The position numbers and the translations under genes are program-made. This document shows, in pieces, positions 20,510 to 30,065 of a stretch of 64,000 nucleotides of DNA. Location: assembly GCF_001908185.1 (NCBI RefSeq), contig NZ_LGHM01000035.1, positions 2 to 64,001 on the forward strand, read 5' to 3'. The DNA comes from Bradyrhizobium sp. AS23.2. GTDB taxonomy: Bacteria; Pseudomonadota; Alphaproteobacteria; Rhizobiales; Xanthobacteraceae. Position 1 is the first letter of the stretch. Each line of letters opens with the position of its first letter. Below the pieces are notes generated by a model, which saw only the letters and a list, made by a program, of their open reading frames with translations, was not told the origin of the DNA and ran no database searches.

Positions 20510-21892
20510 CTAATCCTTCACCCGCATCAACAGCCCCAATCCCGCGACGAAAAACACCACCAGCACGGCCATGCCGGCCTTCTGGCTCGCCGTGACCGCC
20601 GTGATCATGCCGATCAGGAGCGGGCCGATGAAGGACGTTACTTTCCCCGTCAACGCAAACAGCCCGAAATACTGCGCGATGCAATCCTTCGGTGCGAGAC
20701 GGATCAGAAGCGAGCGCGAGGCGGCCTGGAGCGGACCACCGGCGGCGCCGATGAGACAGCCCAGCACGAGATAGGCGCGCTCCGCGGCGGCGCCGAACAG
20801 CGGGCCACCCGGCTCGGGCGGCGCGACCTTGATCAAGAAGATCGAATCCTTGTCGACCAGCAGGATCGCGGCGAGCGCCAGCAGCAGGATCAGCATGCTG
20901 CCGGCGATGACGCGCTTCGGTCCCAGGAGATCGTCGAGCTTGCCGCCGAGCCATGCGCCGAAGGTACCTGCAATCGCCAGGATGATTCCGAACATACCGA
21001 TCTGGATCGTGTGCCAGCCGAAGGTGCCCGCGGCATAGATGCCGCCGAAGGCAAACAGCGAGACCAGGCCATCGGTGTAGATCATGTTGGCAAGCAGAAA
21101 TGCCGCGAGCGATTTGCGCTTCGGCAAATCCCTGAGCGACTGTCTCAGCCCGTACAGACCTTCGCGCAGCGCCAGGCGCACCGGACGCCGCGCCGGATAG
21201 TCCGGCGTGAACAGGAACATCGGCGTCACGAAGATGATGAACCACAGCCCGGTCAGGGGCCCCGCGGCCCGGTCGCCCTGGTGAGTTGCGGGATCGAGCC
21301 CGAACAGCGGCTTGAAGCCGAGCAGCGTGCGGCCGGTTTCCGGATTGGCGGCGAGGAAGCCGAGCACGATGATCAGGCTGACGATGCCGCCGATGTAGCC
21401 GGTGGCCCAGCCGGTGCCGGAGAGACGGCCGATCCGCTCCGGCGGCACCAGGGTCGGCATCATCGCGTTGTTGAAGACGGTGGCGAATTCCGCGCCGACG
21501 CTGGCGAGCGCGACCGCGATGAGCAGCGGCGGAATGATGGCGTGATCGCCGGGCTTGCCGATCCACAACGCGCAGGATGCAACCACCAGCAGCGCGCCGA
21601 AGCCGGCGATCCACGGCTTTCTGCGGCCCGCAGCATCCGCGATGGCGCCGAGCACCGGCGACATCAGCGCGATCGCAAGGCCCGCAGCGGCCATCGCAAA
21701 GCCCCACAACGATTGGCCGGTGGCAGGATCTGGCGCGATGCTGGTGGCGAAATACGGCGCGAACACGAAGGTCGTGATCAGAGTGAAATAGGGCTGTGCG
21801 GCCCAGTCGAAGAAGATCCAGCTGACGACGGCGGAGCGCGGCGGATAGGTCTGCAGCGCCCCCACTCGCGCATCCGAGGCGATCGTCGTCAT
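20510..21892 (-). CDS. UMF1-family MFS transporter (Atg22-like)
   Basis: The 460-residue protein has about 12 membrane segments and the UMF1 signature at its start: WIFFDWAAQPYFTLITTFVFAPYFA, followed by PVLGAIADAAGRRKPW in the first loop. This subfamily resembles the yeast vacuolar effluxer Atg22; bacterial substrates are unknown. The ATG at 21890-21892 (MTTIASDARVG) gives the expected N-terminus, although the frame is open to 22510. It is convergent with purH and divergent from ggt. Confidence 0.87.
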   Translation of the reverse strand: MTTIASDARVGALQTYPPRSAVVSWIFFDWAAQPYFTLITTFVFAPYFATSIAPDPATGQSLWGFAMAAAGLAIALMSPVLGAIADAAGRRKPWIAGFGALLVVASCALWIGKPGDHAIIPPLLIAVALASVGAEFATVFNNAMMPTLVPPERIGRLSGTGWATGYIGGIVSLIIVLGFLAANPETGRTLLGFKPLFGLDPATHQGDRAAGPLTGLWFIIFVTPMFLFTPDYPARRPVRLALREGLYGLRQSLRDLPKRKSLAAFLLANMIYTDGLVSLFAFGGIYAAGTFGWHTIQIGMFGIILAIAGTFGAWLGGKLDDLLGPKRVIAGSMLILLLALAAILLVDKDSIFLIKVAPPEPGGPLFGAAAERAYLVLGCLIGAAGGPLQAASRSLLIRLAPKDCIAQYFGLFALTGKVTSFIGPLLIGMITAVTASQKAGMAVLVVFFVAGLGLLMRVKD

Positions 21893-21993
21893 CGTCCAGT
21901 CCCCATCACGAACAGTTTTGTCTCTCTTAGCGCAAACCGTATAGCATTGCAGCGGCGCATGTGCATTTGGCCCGGGGGCGCGGCGGAAGTTTG

Positions 21994-23746
21994 ATGATGT
22001 CAGCATATTCGACACGGCGGACATTTTTTTGCAGTCATCGCCACTTTGGCGTTTGGTCTTGCGCCTGCAGCCGCGCAGGATGCGCGGCGGGCCTATGTCC
22101 CACCGACACTCGATACCGTGCACGCCGTCCCCGCCGAACACGGCATGGTGGTGGCGCAGGAGAAGATTTCTGCGCAAGTCGGCGCCGATATTTTGCGACG
22201 CGGCGGCAATGCGGTCGATGCTGCGGTTGCCACCGGCTTTGCGATGGCGGTGACTTATCCCCGCGCCGGCAATATCGGCGGTGGCGGCTTCATGGTGATC
22301 CATTCCGCCGAGCGCAACGAAGACATCACGATCGATTACCGCGAGACCGCACCGGCGGCGACTACGGCACAAACTTTCCTCGGACCCGACGGCAAGCCAG
22401 ATGCGGCGAAGTCGCGCGATTCGGCGCTCGGCGTCGGCGTGCCCGGCACCGTGTCGGGTCTCGCACTGGCGCTGGAGAAATACGGCTCGGGCCAGTTCAC
22501 GCTGCCGCAATTACTCGAGCCCGCGATCGCGCTTGCCCGCGACGGCTTTGTCGTCAGCGACGACATCGCCGATACCTTGCCAGGCTGGCACCGGCGGCTC
22601 GCGCGCTGGCCGTCCTCGGCCAAAATCTTCTCGCGACCTGATGGCGCGCCGCTCGGCGAAGGCGACAGGCTGGTGCAGAGCGATCTCGGCGAAACGCTGT
22701 CCGCTGTGGCAGCGCAAGGTCCGCGCGGCTTCTATGAAGGCGCAGTTGCAGACAAGCTCGCCAAGGCCGTCTCCGATGCCGGCGGCATCATGACGCCGGC
22801 TGACCTGAAATCCTATCAGGCGGTGATCCGTGCGCCGGTGCGCGGCACTTATCGCGGCTACGACATCGTCTCGATGCCGCTGCCTTCCTCCGGCGGCGTG
22901 GTGCTGGTCGAGACACTCAACATCCTCGAAGGCTTTCAGCTCGCCGATTTGAAGCAGGGCTCGCCGGCATCGCTGCATCTGCTGATCGAAGCCATGAAGC
23001 GCGCCTATGCGGACCGTGCGCGCTATCTCGGCGATCCCGCCTTCGTCAACGCACCGATCGAAACGCTCACTGCGAAAGACTATGCGGCCAAACTGCGCGC
23101 GGGCATTTCTGCCGATCGCGCCACACCGTCGAAGCAGCTCGTATCCGCCCCTCCTGCGCCGCGTGAGGGCACCAACACCACACATTTCTCCGTCGTCGAT
23201 GCCCGCGGCAATGCCGTCAGCAACACCTACACGCTGAACTTCAGCTATGGTGTTGGCCTCGTCGCCGAGGGCACCGGCGTGCTGCTCAACAATGAGCTCG
23301 ACGACTTCACCGCGGCGGTGGGCGCTTCCAATGCCTACGGCCTCGTCGGCTTCGAGCCCAATCTGCCCGGACCCGGCAAGCGGCCGCTGTCCTCGATGTC
23401 ACCGACCATCGTGCTGAAGGACGGCAAGCCGGTGCTGGTGACGGGCTCGCCCGGCGGCAGCCGCATCATCTCGACCGTGCTCCAGGTCATCGTCAACGTC
23501 CTCGACTACAAGATGGATGTGGCGGCGGCCGTTGCCGCCCCGCGGCTGCATCATCAGTGGCTGCCGGACGAAGTGCGCGTCGAGAGCGGCTTTCCCGACG
23601 ACGTGCTGTTTGAGCTGAAGGCGATGAACCACCTCCTCGTCGAGCCGATGGGGCAGACGTCGGCCAATTCGATTCTCGTGACGCCGAACGGGCCGCTCGG
23701 CGCGCCCGATCCGCGCACGCGCGGTGCCGAGGCGGCCGGGCAGTAA
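21994..23746 (+). CDS. ggt: Gamma-glutamyltransferase, signal-peptide region frameshifted as sequenced
   Basis: The protein is a periplasmic gamma-glutamyltranspeptidase, cleaved into two subunits at the catalytic threonine in EGTNTTHFSVVD; GGGNAVDAAVATGFA-like and GGSRIISTVLQ motifs are present. It hydrolyses or transfers the gamma-glutamyl group of glutathione. As sequenced the main frame has no ATG or GTG before mature sequence, only a TTG at 22046. One T fewer in the T7 run at 22024-22030 would join ATG 21994/21997 to give MSAYSTRRTFFAVIATLAFG…APAAAQ, a normal signal peptide, with GGAAG just upstream. The restored product is about 583 residues. Confidence 0.88.
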
Positions 23747-23842
23747 CCCGGCCGCGGCATGATACGACCGCCAGCGCCGGCTTGCGCTGGCTGCCACGCG
23801 TGCTACCACCGCGCAGTTTTGGGAATTGCCGGGAAAACGCAC

Positions 23843-25138
23843 ATGAGCACAGCCGATCCGACCCAGCATATCGAGCGCGCGGAGATCGAAGACACCAGTC
23901 TTCTTGCCTTCTATCGCGACATGAACAACGCCGAGCGACGGACGTTCTGGGCCTGCGCGGCAGGCTGGGCGCTCGACGGCATGGACTTCATGATCTATCC
24001 GCTGGTGATCGGCACCATCATCGCACTGTGGAAGGTCGATGCGGCCTCGGCGGGTCTGGCCGGCACGGTGACGCTGCTGGCCTCGGCGATCGGCGGCTGG
24101 CTCGGCGGCTATCTCTCCGACCATATCGGCCGGGTCAGGACACTTCAGATCACCATCATCTGGTTCTCGTTCTTCTCGCTGGTCTGTGCCGTCGTGCAGA
24201 ACTTCGACCAGCTTCTGATCGCGCGCGCTGTACTGGGCCTCGGCTTCGGCGGCGAGTGGGCGGCGGGCGCCGTGCTGATGGGCGAGGCGATCCGGCCACA
24301 ATATCGCGGACGCGCGGTCGGCTCGGTGCAGTCGGGCTGGGCAGTCGGCTGGGGTCTTGCGGTGCTGTCGCAGGCGATCCTGTTCTCGCTGATGCCGGCG
24401 GAGACGGCGTGGCGCTGGATGTTCGTGATCGGCGCGCTTCCGGCGCTGCTGGTGTTCTACATCCGCCGTTCCGTCACCGAGCCGGAGATCGCGGCTGAGG
24501 CGCGCGCCAAGCAGGCCGCGAGCGGCGATCGTCCGGCGCTTTGGGAAATCTTCTCAGGCCCGATCCTGAAGACCACGATCCTTGCGTCACTGGCGGCGAC
24601 GGGCTGCCAGGGTGGCTACTACGCCGTCACCTTCTGGGTGCCGCAATTCCTGACCAAGGAGCGGCACCTGTCGATCGTCGGCTCGACCGGCTATCTGTTC
24701 ACGCTGATCATCGGCTCCTTCATCGGCTATCTCGTCGGTGCCTGGCTCGCCGACCGAATCGGACGGCGCAACCTGTTCCTGATCTTCTCGATCGGCGCCA
24801 TGGCGGTGGTGCTGCTCTATACGCAGCTGCCGCTCACCAACGAGATCCTGTGGGTGCTCGGTTTCCCGCTGGGCTTCTTTGCGTCGGGCTATTTCTCCGG
24901 CATCGGCGCGTTCCTGACCGAGCTCTATCCGACGCGGCTGCGCGGCTCCGGCCAGGGCTTTTGCTACAATTTCGGCCGCGGCATCGGCGCGCTGTTTCCG
25001 TTCCTTGTCGGCGCACTGTCGGCGACGACGTCGCTTGCGAATGCGATCGCGATCTTCGCGGTGGTGGCCTACGCGGTGTTCTTCATTGCCGCCTTCGCAC
25101 TGCCGGAGACACGCGGCCGCGTGTTGCACGCGGATTAG
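23843..25138 (+). CDS. MFS transporter, sugar/organic-acid:H+ symporter type
   Basis: The 431-residue protein has 12 predicted membrane segments and the MFS loop motif GGYLSDHIGRVRTL after helix 2, its repeat AWLADRIGRRNLFL after helix 8, and GLGFGGEWAAGAVLMGEAI in helix 4, typical of the SHS/AAHS group that includes lactate and sialate carriers. The substrate is unknown, probably a monocarboxylate or aromatic acid. The ATG at 23843 starts MSTADPTQ. It follows ggt by 96 bp in the same direction; no shared function is obvious. Confidence 0.87.
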   Translation: MSTADPTQHIERAEIEDTSLLAFYRDMNNAERRTFWACAAGWALDGMDFMIYPLVIGTIIALWKVDAASAGLAGTVTLLASAIGGWLGGYLSDHIGRVRTLQITIIWFSFFSLVCAVVQNFDQLLIARAVLGLGFGGEWAAGAVLMGEAIRPQYRGRAVGSVQSGWAVGWGLAVLSQAILFSLMPAETAWRWMFVIGALPALLVFYIRRSVTEPEIAAEARAKQAASGDRPALWEIFSGPILKTTILASLAATGCQGGYYAVTFWVPQFLTKERHLSIVGSTGYLFTLIIGSFIGYLVGAWLADRIGRRNLFLIFSIGAMAVVLLYTQLPLTNEILWVLGFPLGFFASGYFSGIGAFLTELYPTRLRGSGQGFCYNFGRGIGALFPFLVGALSATTSLANAIAIFAVVAYAVFFIAAFALPETRGRVLHAD

Positions 25139-25147
25139 CATCGGGCT

Positions 25148-25245
25148 GTCATTCCGGGGCACGCGAAGCGTGAACCCGGAATCTCGAGATTCTCAGGTGC
25201 GCAATTGCGCACCTGAGTTCGCCCTTCGGGCGCCCCGGAATGACG
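25148..25245. repeat. Intergenic palindrome, 'CATTCCGGGGC' family copy 1
   Basis: Outer arms TCATTCCGGGGC and GCCCCGGAATGA enclose smaller hairpins (CAGGTGCGCAATTGCGCACCTG). The same outer arms bound the element at 45501-45594. It lies between convergent MFS and GST genes. Confidence 0.8.
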
Positions 25246-25253
25246 GAGACTAG

Positions 25254-25919
25254 CTACCGTCCCACCTGATACGGCCCACCCTTTTCCAGCGCTTTGGCGT
25301 ACGCCGGCCGCGCGTGAATGCGTTCGAGGAACGCCATCGCCTTGGGGTGGCCCTGCTCAAGCCCGCCGCGCGCCTGGGCTGCTTCCAGCGGAAAGCTCAT
25401 CTGGATATCGGCCGCGGTGAATTCGCTGCCGGCGAACCATTCGCTCTTTCCCAGCTCGCCTTCCCAATAATCCATATGCTGCTTGAGCTGCGGATTGACC
25501 AGCGCGGTCAGCGCCTGGTTCGAGACCTTGCGCACCAGCGGACGAAGCAGCGCAGGCGCGCGCTTCGGCATCAGCGTAAACAGCAGCTTCAAGAGCAGCG
25601 GCTGCATCGCCGACCCCTCCGCATAGTGCAGCCAATAGGTGTAGCGCAGCCGCTCCGGCGTGTTCGGCGGGGGGATCAGCCGGCCGTTGCCGTAGGTGGT
25701 GATGAGATATTCGATGATCGCGCCTGATTCGGCGATGGTGTTGCCGTTGTCGGTGATGACAGGCGACTTGCCGAGCGGATGGATGGCGCGCAGCTCCTTC
25801 GGCGCGCGCATGTCCGGCTGGCGCTGATAGCGCACGATCTCGTAGGGCACGCCCAACTCCTCGAGCAGCCACAGCACGCGCTGCGAACGGGAATTGTTGA
25901 GGTGATGAACGGTCAACAT
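25254..25919 (-). CDS. Glutathione S-transferase family protein
   Basis: The 221-residue protein has an N-terminal thioredoxin-like domain beginning MLTVHHLNNSRSQRVLWLLEELGVPYE, with the cis-Pro and glutathione-contact region GKSPVITDNGNTIAESGAIIEYL, and an all-helical C-terminal domain. The SRSQRVLW motif places the likely catalytic serine near residue 10, as in beta/theta-like bacterial GSTs. The substrate is unknown. The ATG at 25917-25919 is chosen because upstream sequence is not conserved in type. It is divergent from a DUF2239 gene, and two identical palindromes lie between them. Confidence 0.9.
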   Translation of the reverse strand: MLTVHHLNNSRSQRVLWLLEELGVPYEIVRYQRQPDMRAPKELRAIHPLGKSPVITDNGNTIAESGAIIEYLITTYGNGRLIPPPNTPERLRYTYWLHYAEGSAMQPLLLKLLFTLMPKRAPALLRPLVRKVSNQALTALVNPQLKQHMDYWEGELGKSEWFAGSEFTAADIQMSFPLEAAQARGGLEQGHPKAMAFLERIHARPAYAKALEKGGPYQVGR

Positions 25920-26010
25920 CGCGGAGGTCCCCCAGGCTAGGCGTCGTCGTCGGCCGCGCGTTCGTGCCAGCCCGGGAACACAATGTCGAGCCGTCCGGAC
26001 GGATATTTTC

Positions 26011-26050
26011 ACCCGGGTATATTGACGCGGACTATTTACCCGGGTATTAA
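26011..26050 (+). promoter_or_regulatory. Promoter of the DUF2239 gene with twin ACCCGGGT palindromes
   Basis: A near-consensus promoter is visible: TTGACG at 26022-26027, a 17-bp spacer, and TATTAA at 26045-26050. The 8-bp palindrome ACCCGGGT, extended on the right by TAT, occurs at 26011-26018 (upstream of the -35) and at 26038-26045 (overlapping the -10), 27 bp centre to centre. The second copy would block polymerase if occupied, so a repressor operator pair is inferred. A further palindrome CCGTCCGGACGG lies at 25991-26002. Confidence 0.65.
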
Positions 26051-26068
26051 GCTGCCAACGCGATCAAT

Positions 26069-26662
26069 ATGACAATGATTCCGATGCAATTCACCGCTTT
26101 CATCGGCCGGCGTCGGCTGGCCTCCGGCCCGGCCGGCGAGGTCGCACTTGCCGTCAAGCGGGCCGGGACGCGGCCGGACGAGCCGATCATCATCTTCGAC
26201 GACGGGACGGGCCGGTCGGTCGATTTCGACCTGCGCGGCGAGGATCGCGAGGTGCTGGCGCGGCTGGCGAAGCTTATGCCGCCGCCACCGAGCGAGGTAG
26301 CCGAAGCACCGAGCGAGCCGCGCGGCCGCGGCCGGCCGAAACTCGGCGTCGTCGCGCGCGAAGTGACGTTGCTGCCGCGGCACTGGGAGTGGCTCAACGC
26401 GCAGCCGGGCGGCGCCTCGGTCGCGCTGCGGAAGCTCGTCGACGAGGCGCGGCGCGCAAGCGGCGACAAGGACCGCGAGCGGAAGGCGCGCGATGCGGTC
26501 TATCACTTCATGTCGACCATGGCGGGCAATCTGCCGCAGTTCGAGGAAGCTTCGCGCGCGCTGTTCGCAGATGACCGGCGGCGCTTCACCGGACTGATCG
26601 CGGACTGGCCCGCCGACATCCGCGACCACATCGTCAAGCTCGCCTACAGCGACCGCGCTTAG
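26069..26662 (+). CDS. DUF2239 family protein, possible ribbon-helix-helix DNA-binding protein
   Basis: The 197-residue protein belongs to DUF2239, of unknown function: MQFTAFIGRRRLASG at the start, then PIIIFDDGTGRSVDFDLRG. The segment after a basic GRGRPKLGVVAR linker, EVTLLPRHWEWLNAQPGG followed by SVALRKLVDEARR, reads like a strand–helix–helix (MetJ/Arc-type) fold, which would make it a DNA-binding protein. Two palindromes at its own promoter fit autoregulation. Both points are inference. ATGs at 26069 and 26084 are possible starts; neither has a strong ribosome-binding site. Confidence 0.8.
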   Translation: MTMIPMQFTAFIGRRRLASGPAGEVALAVKRAGTRPDEPIIIFDDGTGRSVDFDLRGEDREVLARLAKLMPPPPSEVAEAPSEPRGRGRPKLGVVAREVTLLPRHWEWLNAQPGGASVALRKLVDEARRASGDKDRERKARDAVYHFMSTMAGNLPQFEEASRALFADDRRRFTGLIADWPADIRDHIVKLAYSDRA

Positions 26663-26751
26663 GCGCAACACCTTCTCTCACCCCATCGATGGCCGGGCCA
26701 CGCATGCTTCGCGTGGCAACGGCTTTGCACGCCCTGATGAAAGGCCAATCC

Positions 26752-28101
26752 ATGTCCGCCGCCAAGCCGCTCTGGCCCAATTTTCTGCGTTTCCTCGCAC
26801 CGTTGATGCTGAGCAATGCGCTGCAATCGCTGTTCGGCACCGTCAGCAATGTCTATCTCGGCCAGATGATCGGCGTCGACGCGCTCGCTGCGGTCTCGGC
26901 GTTCTTCCCGGTGATGTTCTTCCTGTTCGCCTTCGTCATGGGCCTCAGCACCGGCGCCACCGTGCTGATCGGCCAGGCGTTTGGCGCGGGCGAGCACGGC
27001 AGGATCAAGATCGTCGTCGGCACGACACTCGCGGTCGGCCTATTGCTTTCGATATCGATTGCGCTGATCGGCGGACTCTTCAGCCGGCAATTGATGACGA
27101 TGCTCGCGACTCCCGCGGACATTCTCGACCGGGCCAGCACCTATGCTCGAATCATGTTGCTCACCATGCCGCTCGGGTTCGTCTTCCTGCTGATGACCGC
27201 GATGATCCGTGGTGTCGGCGACGCAGTGACGCCGCTGCTGGCGCTGGCGTTGTCGACCGCAATCGGCCTGATCTTGACGCCGATCTTGATTCGGGGCGCG
27301 TTCGGACTGCCTACCGCTGGCATCACCAGCCCGGCCTGGGCGGCTGCGATTGCCAACACACTGACGCTGGTTGCGCTGGCTGCCTATCTGCTGCGGAAAA
27401 AGCACGCGCTCGCGCCGGATGCTGCACTGCTGCGTTATCTGCGGCTCAACGGCAGTGTGCTCGGAAAGATCCTCAGCATTGGACTGCCGAGTGCGATCGG
27501 CATGGTCGTGATGGCGATTGCCGAGCTGGTGCTGCTCGGCCTCGTCAACGGCTTTGGATCGAACGCCACGGCCGCCTACGGCGCGGTCAACCAGGTGATG
27601 GGCTACACGCAGTTCACGGCGATATCGATTTCGATCGCGGTCTCGATCCTCGGCGCGCAGGCAGTCGGCAGCGGCGACAGGGCGAGGCTCGACGGCATCG
27701 TGCGAACCGGCCTCGCGTTCAACCTCGTCCTGACCGGCGGGCTGGTGGCGCTGATCTATCTGGCGCCGCGCGCCGTGCTCGGCATCTTCATCACCGAGGG
27801 CGCGGTGCTCGATCTGGCGAAAGAGTTGCTCTACATTGCCTTGTGGAGCTCGGTGCCGTTTGGCATGGCCACGGTGTTTTCAGGGGCCATGCGCGCCGGA
27901 GGCGTGGCACTGACACCGATGCTGCTCTCGATCTTCGCCATCGTCGCGATCGAGCTGCCGTCCGCGGTGATCCTGAGCCGCACGATCGGCCTTCATGGTG
28001 TGTGGGCCGCCTATCCGATCGTGTTCTGCGCCATGTTCGTTCTGCAGATGGGCTATTACCTCCTGGTGTGGCGCAAGCGGACGATCCGGCGTCTGATCTG
28101 A
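26752..28101 (+). CDS. MATE family efflux transporter
   Basis: The 449-residue protein has 12 predicted membrane segments in two related halves, as in MATE cation/drug antiporters: PLMLSNALQSLFGTVSNVYLGQ in helix 1, MGLSTGATVLIGQAFGAG in helix 2, and the repeat-equivalent GYTQFTAISISIAVSILGAQAVGSG in the second half. It probably exports cationic or other toxic compounds using Na+ or H+. AAAGG at 26739-26743 lies eight bases before the ATG at 26752. It follows the DUF2239 gene by 89 bp. Confidence 0.88.
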   Translation: MSAAKPLWPNFLRFLAPLMLSNALQSLFGTVSNVYLGQMIGVDALAAVSAFFPVMFFLFAFVMGLSTGATVLIGQAFGAGEHGRIKIVVGTTLAVGLLLSISIALIGGLFSRQLMTMLATPADILDRASTYARIMLLTMPLGFVFLLMTAMIRGVGDAVTPLLALALSTAIGLILTPILIRGAFGLPTAGITSPAWAAAIANTLTLVALAAYLLRKKHALAPDAALLRYLRLNGSVLGKILSIGLPSAIGMVVMAIAELVLLGLVNGFGSNATAAYGAVNQVMGYTQFTAISISIAVSILGAQAVGSGDRARLDGIVRTGLAFNLVLTGGLVALIYLAPRAVLGIFITEGAVLDLAKELLYIALWSSVPFGMATVFSGAMRAGGVALTPMLLSIFAIVAIELPSAVILSRTIGLHGVWAAYPIVFCAMFVLQMGYYLLVWRKRTIRRLI

Positions 28102-28178
28102 CGCGATCATCAGAGTATTATGACCATCATTAAACGGTGGACCTGTGGCGCGCGCTGCGCCACAATGCGAGAAAAGCG

Positions 28179-28805
28179 ATGTCAGGGAGAACGATTTTGA
28201 CCCGCACAGCCCCGCAATTCCTGTTCGATTTCGGCAGCCCGAACGCCTATCTCAGCCATCTGGCGATCCCGGCGATCGAAGAGCGCATCGGCGTCAAGTT
28301 CGAATATGTGCCGATCCTGCTCGGCGGCATCTTCAAGTCGACCAACAACAAGTCGCCGGCCGAGACGCTCGCCGGCATCAAGAACAAGCGCGAATTCCAG
28401 GCGGTTGAGACCGACCGCTTCATCAAGCGCTTCAAGGTCCAGCCCTACGTTTTCAATCCCAACTTCCCCGTCAACACGCTGAACCTGATGCGCGCGGCGA
28501 TCGCGGCGCAGCTCGAAGGCGTGTTCGAGAAATATGTGGAGGCCGCTTTCCACCACATGTGGCGCGAGCCGAAGAAGATGGACGATCCCGAGGTCGCGGC
28601 AAAGGCGCTGGCCTCCTCCGGTCTCGATGCCCAAAAGCTGTTCGCCCGCGCCCAAGAGCCCGAGGTCAAGGGCAAGCTGATCAAGAACACCGAGGAGGCT
28701 GTTGCTCGCGGTGCGTTCGGCTCGCCGACCTTCTTCGTCGGCAACGAGATGTTCTTCGGCAAGGAGCAACTGCGCGAGGTCGAGGAAATGGTGCTGGGCA
28801 AGTAA
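28179..28805 (+). CDS. 2-hydroxychromene-2-carboxylate isomerase (DsbA/kappa-GST family)
   Basis: The roughly 208-residue protein has the thioredoxin-fold start QFLFDFGSPNAYLSHLAIP, where Ser in GSP is the glutathione-activating residue, an inserted helical domain, and the cis-Pro segment GAFGSPTFFVGNEMFFGKEQL. HCCA isomerases act in naphthalene and related aromatic pathways, but many homologues, including this one standing outside any such pathway, have unknown substrates. Two starts compete: ATG 28179, and TTG 28197, which has AGGGAG seven bases upstream. Confidence 0.85.
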   Translation: MSGRTILTRTAPQFLFDFGSPNAYLSHLAIPAIEERIGVKFEYVPILLGGIFKSTNNKSPAETLAGIKNKREFQAVETDRFIKRFKVQPYVFNPNFPVNTLNLMRAAIAAQLEGVFEKYVEAAFHHMWREPKKMDDPEVAAKALASSGLDAQKLFARAQEPEVKGKLIKNTEEAVARGAFGSPTFFVGNEMFFGKEQLREVEEMVLGK

Positions 28806-28919
28806 TCCAGGCATCGCGGACATCGAACCGGAATGTGATTGCGGTACCACTCCGGATTGCTTCGCATCATCGGCGATGACGACTATAAGTAGCCGCCAAG
28901 AGCAATAATGGAGCATCCC

Positions 28920-29843
28920 ATGCGTATACTCGTGGTCGGCGCCGGCGCCATCGGCGGCTATTTTGGTGGCAGGCTGTTGCAGGCTGGCCGCGACGTCACC
29001 TTCCTGGTCCGGCCGCGACGCGCCAGCGAGCTCGCGAGCGCCGGCCTCGTCATCAGGAGCCCGAATGGCGATGTGACGCTGAAGGACCCGCCGCGGGTCG
29101 AGGCGGACAAGCTCAAGGACAAGTTCGACGTCGTGCTGCTCAGCTGCAAGGCGTTCGACCTCGATGACGCCATCAAGTCATTCGCCGCGGCCGTCGGTCC
29201 GAACACGTCGATCATTCCGATGCTGAACGGCATGAAGCATCTCGACACGCTCGACGACAAGTTCGGCAAGGAGCGCGTGCTCGGCGGCCTCTGCGCGATC
29301 GCGGCGACCTTGAACGAGAAGCGCGAGGTGGTGCAGCTCCAGCCGATGCAGTCTCTGAATTACGGCGAGCGCGACGGCAAGCTGTCGGACAGGGTCAAGG
29401 CCATCGACGAAGCCTTCAAGAGCGGCATCAACGGCGCCGCCGCCAGCCAGAACATCATGCAGGACATGTGGGAGAAGTGGGTGTTCCTCTCTTCGCTCGC
29501 GGCCTCTACCAGCCTGATGCGTACCTCCGTCGGCAACATCCTCGCCGCCCCCGGCGGCAGGGATTTCCTGCTCGGCATGCTTGATGAGACGAGCGCGATC
29601 GCTACCGCGTCAGGCTACACGCCGGGCGGGCCGTTCTTCGAGCGGGTGATGGGCAACCTCACCACCGAAGGTTCGCCGATGACGGCGTCGATGTTCCGCG
29701 ACATCCAGGCGGGCTTGCCGGTCGAGGCCGACCACGTGATCGGCGATCTGATCGCGCGCGGAGATGCCGCCAAGGTGCCCGTGCCGAAGCTGCGCATCGC
29801 CTATACGCATCTGAAGGCGTATGAGAAGCAGCGGGCGAGCTAA
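28920..29843 (+). CDS. 2-dehydropantoate 2-reductase family protein
   Basis: The 307-residue protein has the dinucleotide-binding MRILVVGAGAIGGYFGGRL, the catalytic lysine in VVLLSCKAFDLDD, the substrate asparagine in IPMLNGMKHLD, and the C-terminal ketopantoate reductase helical domain. It would reduce ketopantoate to pantoate with NADPH for coenzyme A, but rhizobial genomes carry several paralogues and this one may act on another 2-oxo acid. GGAG at 28910-28913 sits six bases before ATG 28920, favouring it over the ATG at 28908. Confidence 0.87.
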   Translation: MRILVVGAGAIGGYFGGRLLQAGRDVTFLVRPRRASELASAGLVIRSPNGDVTLKDPPRVEADKLKDKFDVVLLSCKAFDLDDAIKSFAAAVGPNTSIIPMLNGMKHLDTLDDKFGKERVLGGLCAIAATLNEKREVVQLQPMQSLNYGERDGKLSDRVKAIDEAFKSGINGAAASQNIMQDMWEKWVFLSSLAASTSLMRTSVGNILAAPGGRDFLLGMLDETSAIATASGYTPGGPFFERVMGNLTTEGSPMTASMFRDIQAGLPVEADHVIGDLIARGDAAKVPVPKLRIAYTHLKAYEKQRAS

Positions 29844-29858
29844 CCCCACATTCCGTTG

Positions 29859-30038
29859 TCGTCCCGGACAAGCGCAGCGAAGCGGAGCGCAGATCCGGGA
29901 CCCCTGCGCGAGCGCTTGCGCTCGTCGTGATAACCACAGGGAGTGGTTATGACACGAGCCGATAGCCCCGAGTCTTCGCCAAACTCGATCCCGTGGTTAT
30001 GGGTCCCGGGCTCGCGCCTTGCGCGCCCCGGGACGACG
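29859..30038. repeat. Intergenic repeat, 'GTCGTCCCGGAC' family copy 1
   Basis: Outer arms GTCGTCCCGG and CCGGGACGAC enclose ATCCGGGACCC/GGGTCCCGGG and a central pair of ATAACCAC/GTGGTTAT hairpins. Related elements lie at 44012-44147 and 61063-61237. It fills the 222-bp gap between the reductase and cytochrome c4 genes, and no gene is seen in it. Confidence 0.8.
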
Positions 30039-30065
30039 AGCTGCGTTGGCCACAACAGCGCCGCA

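Noticed and set aside
20510..22510. Extension of the UMF1 transporter frame to 22510
   Set aside because: The family N-terminus begins at MTTIASDARVG (21892). The extension is antisense to ggt.
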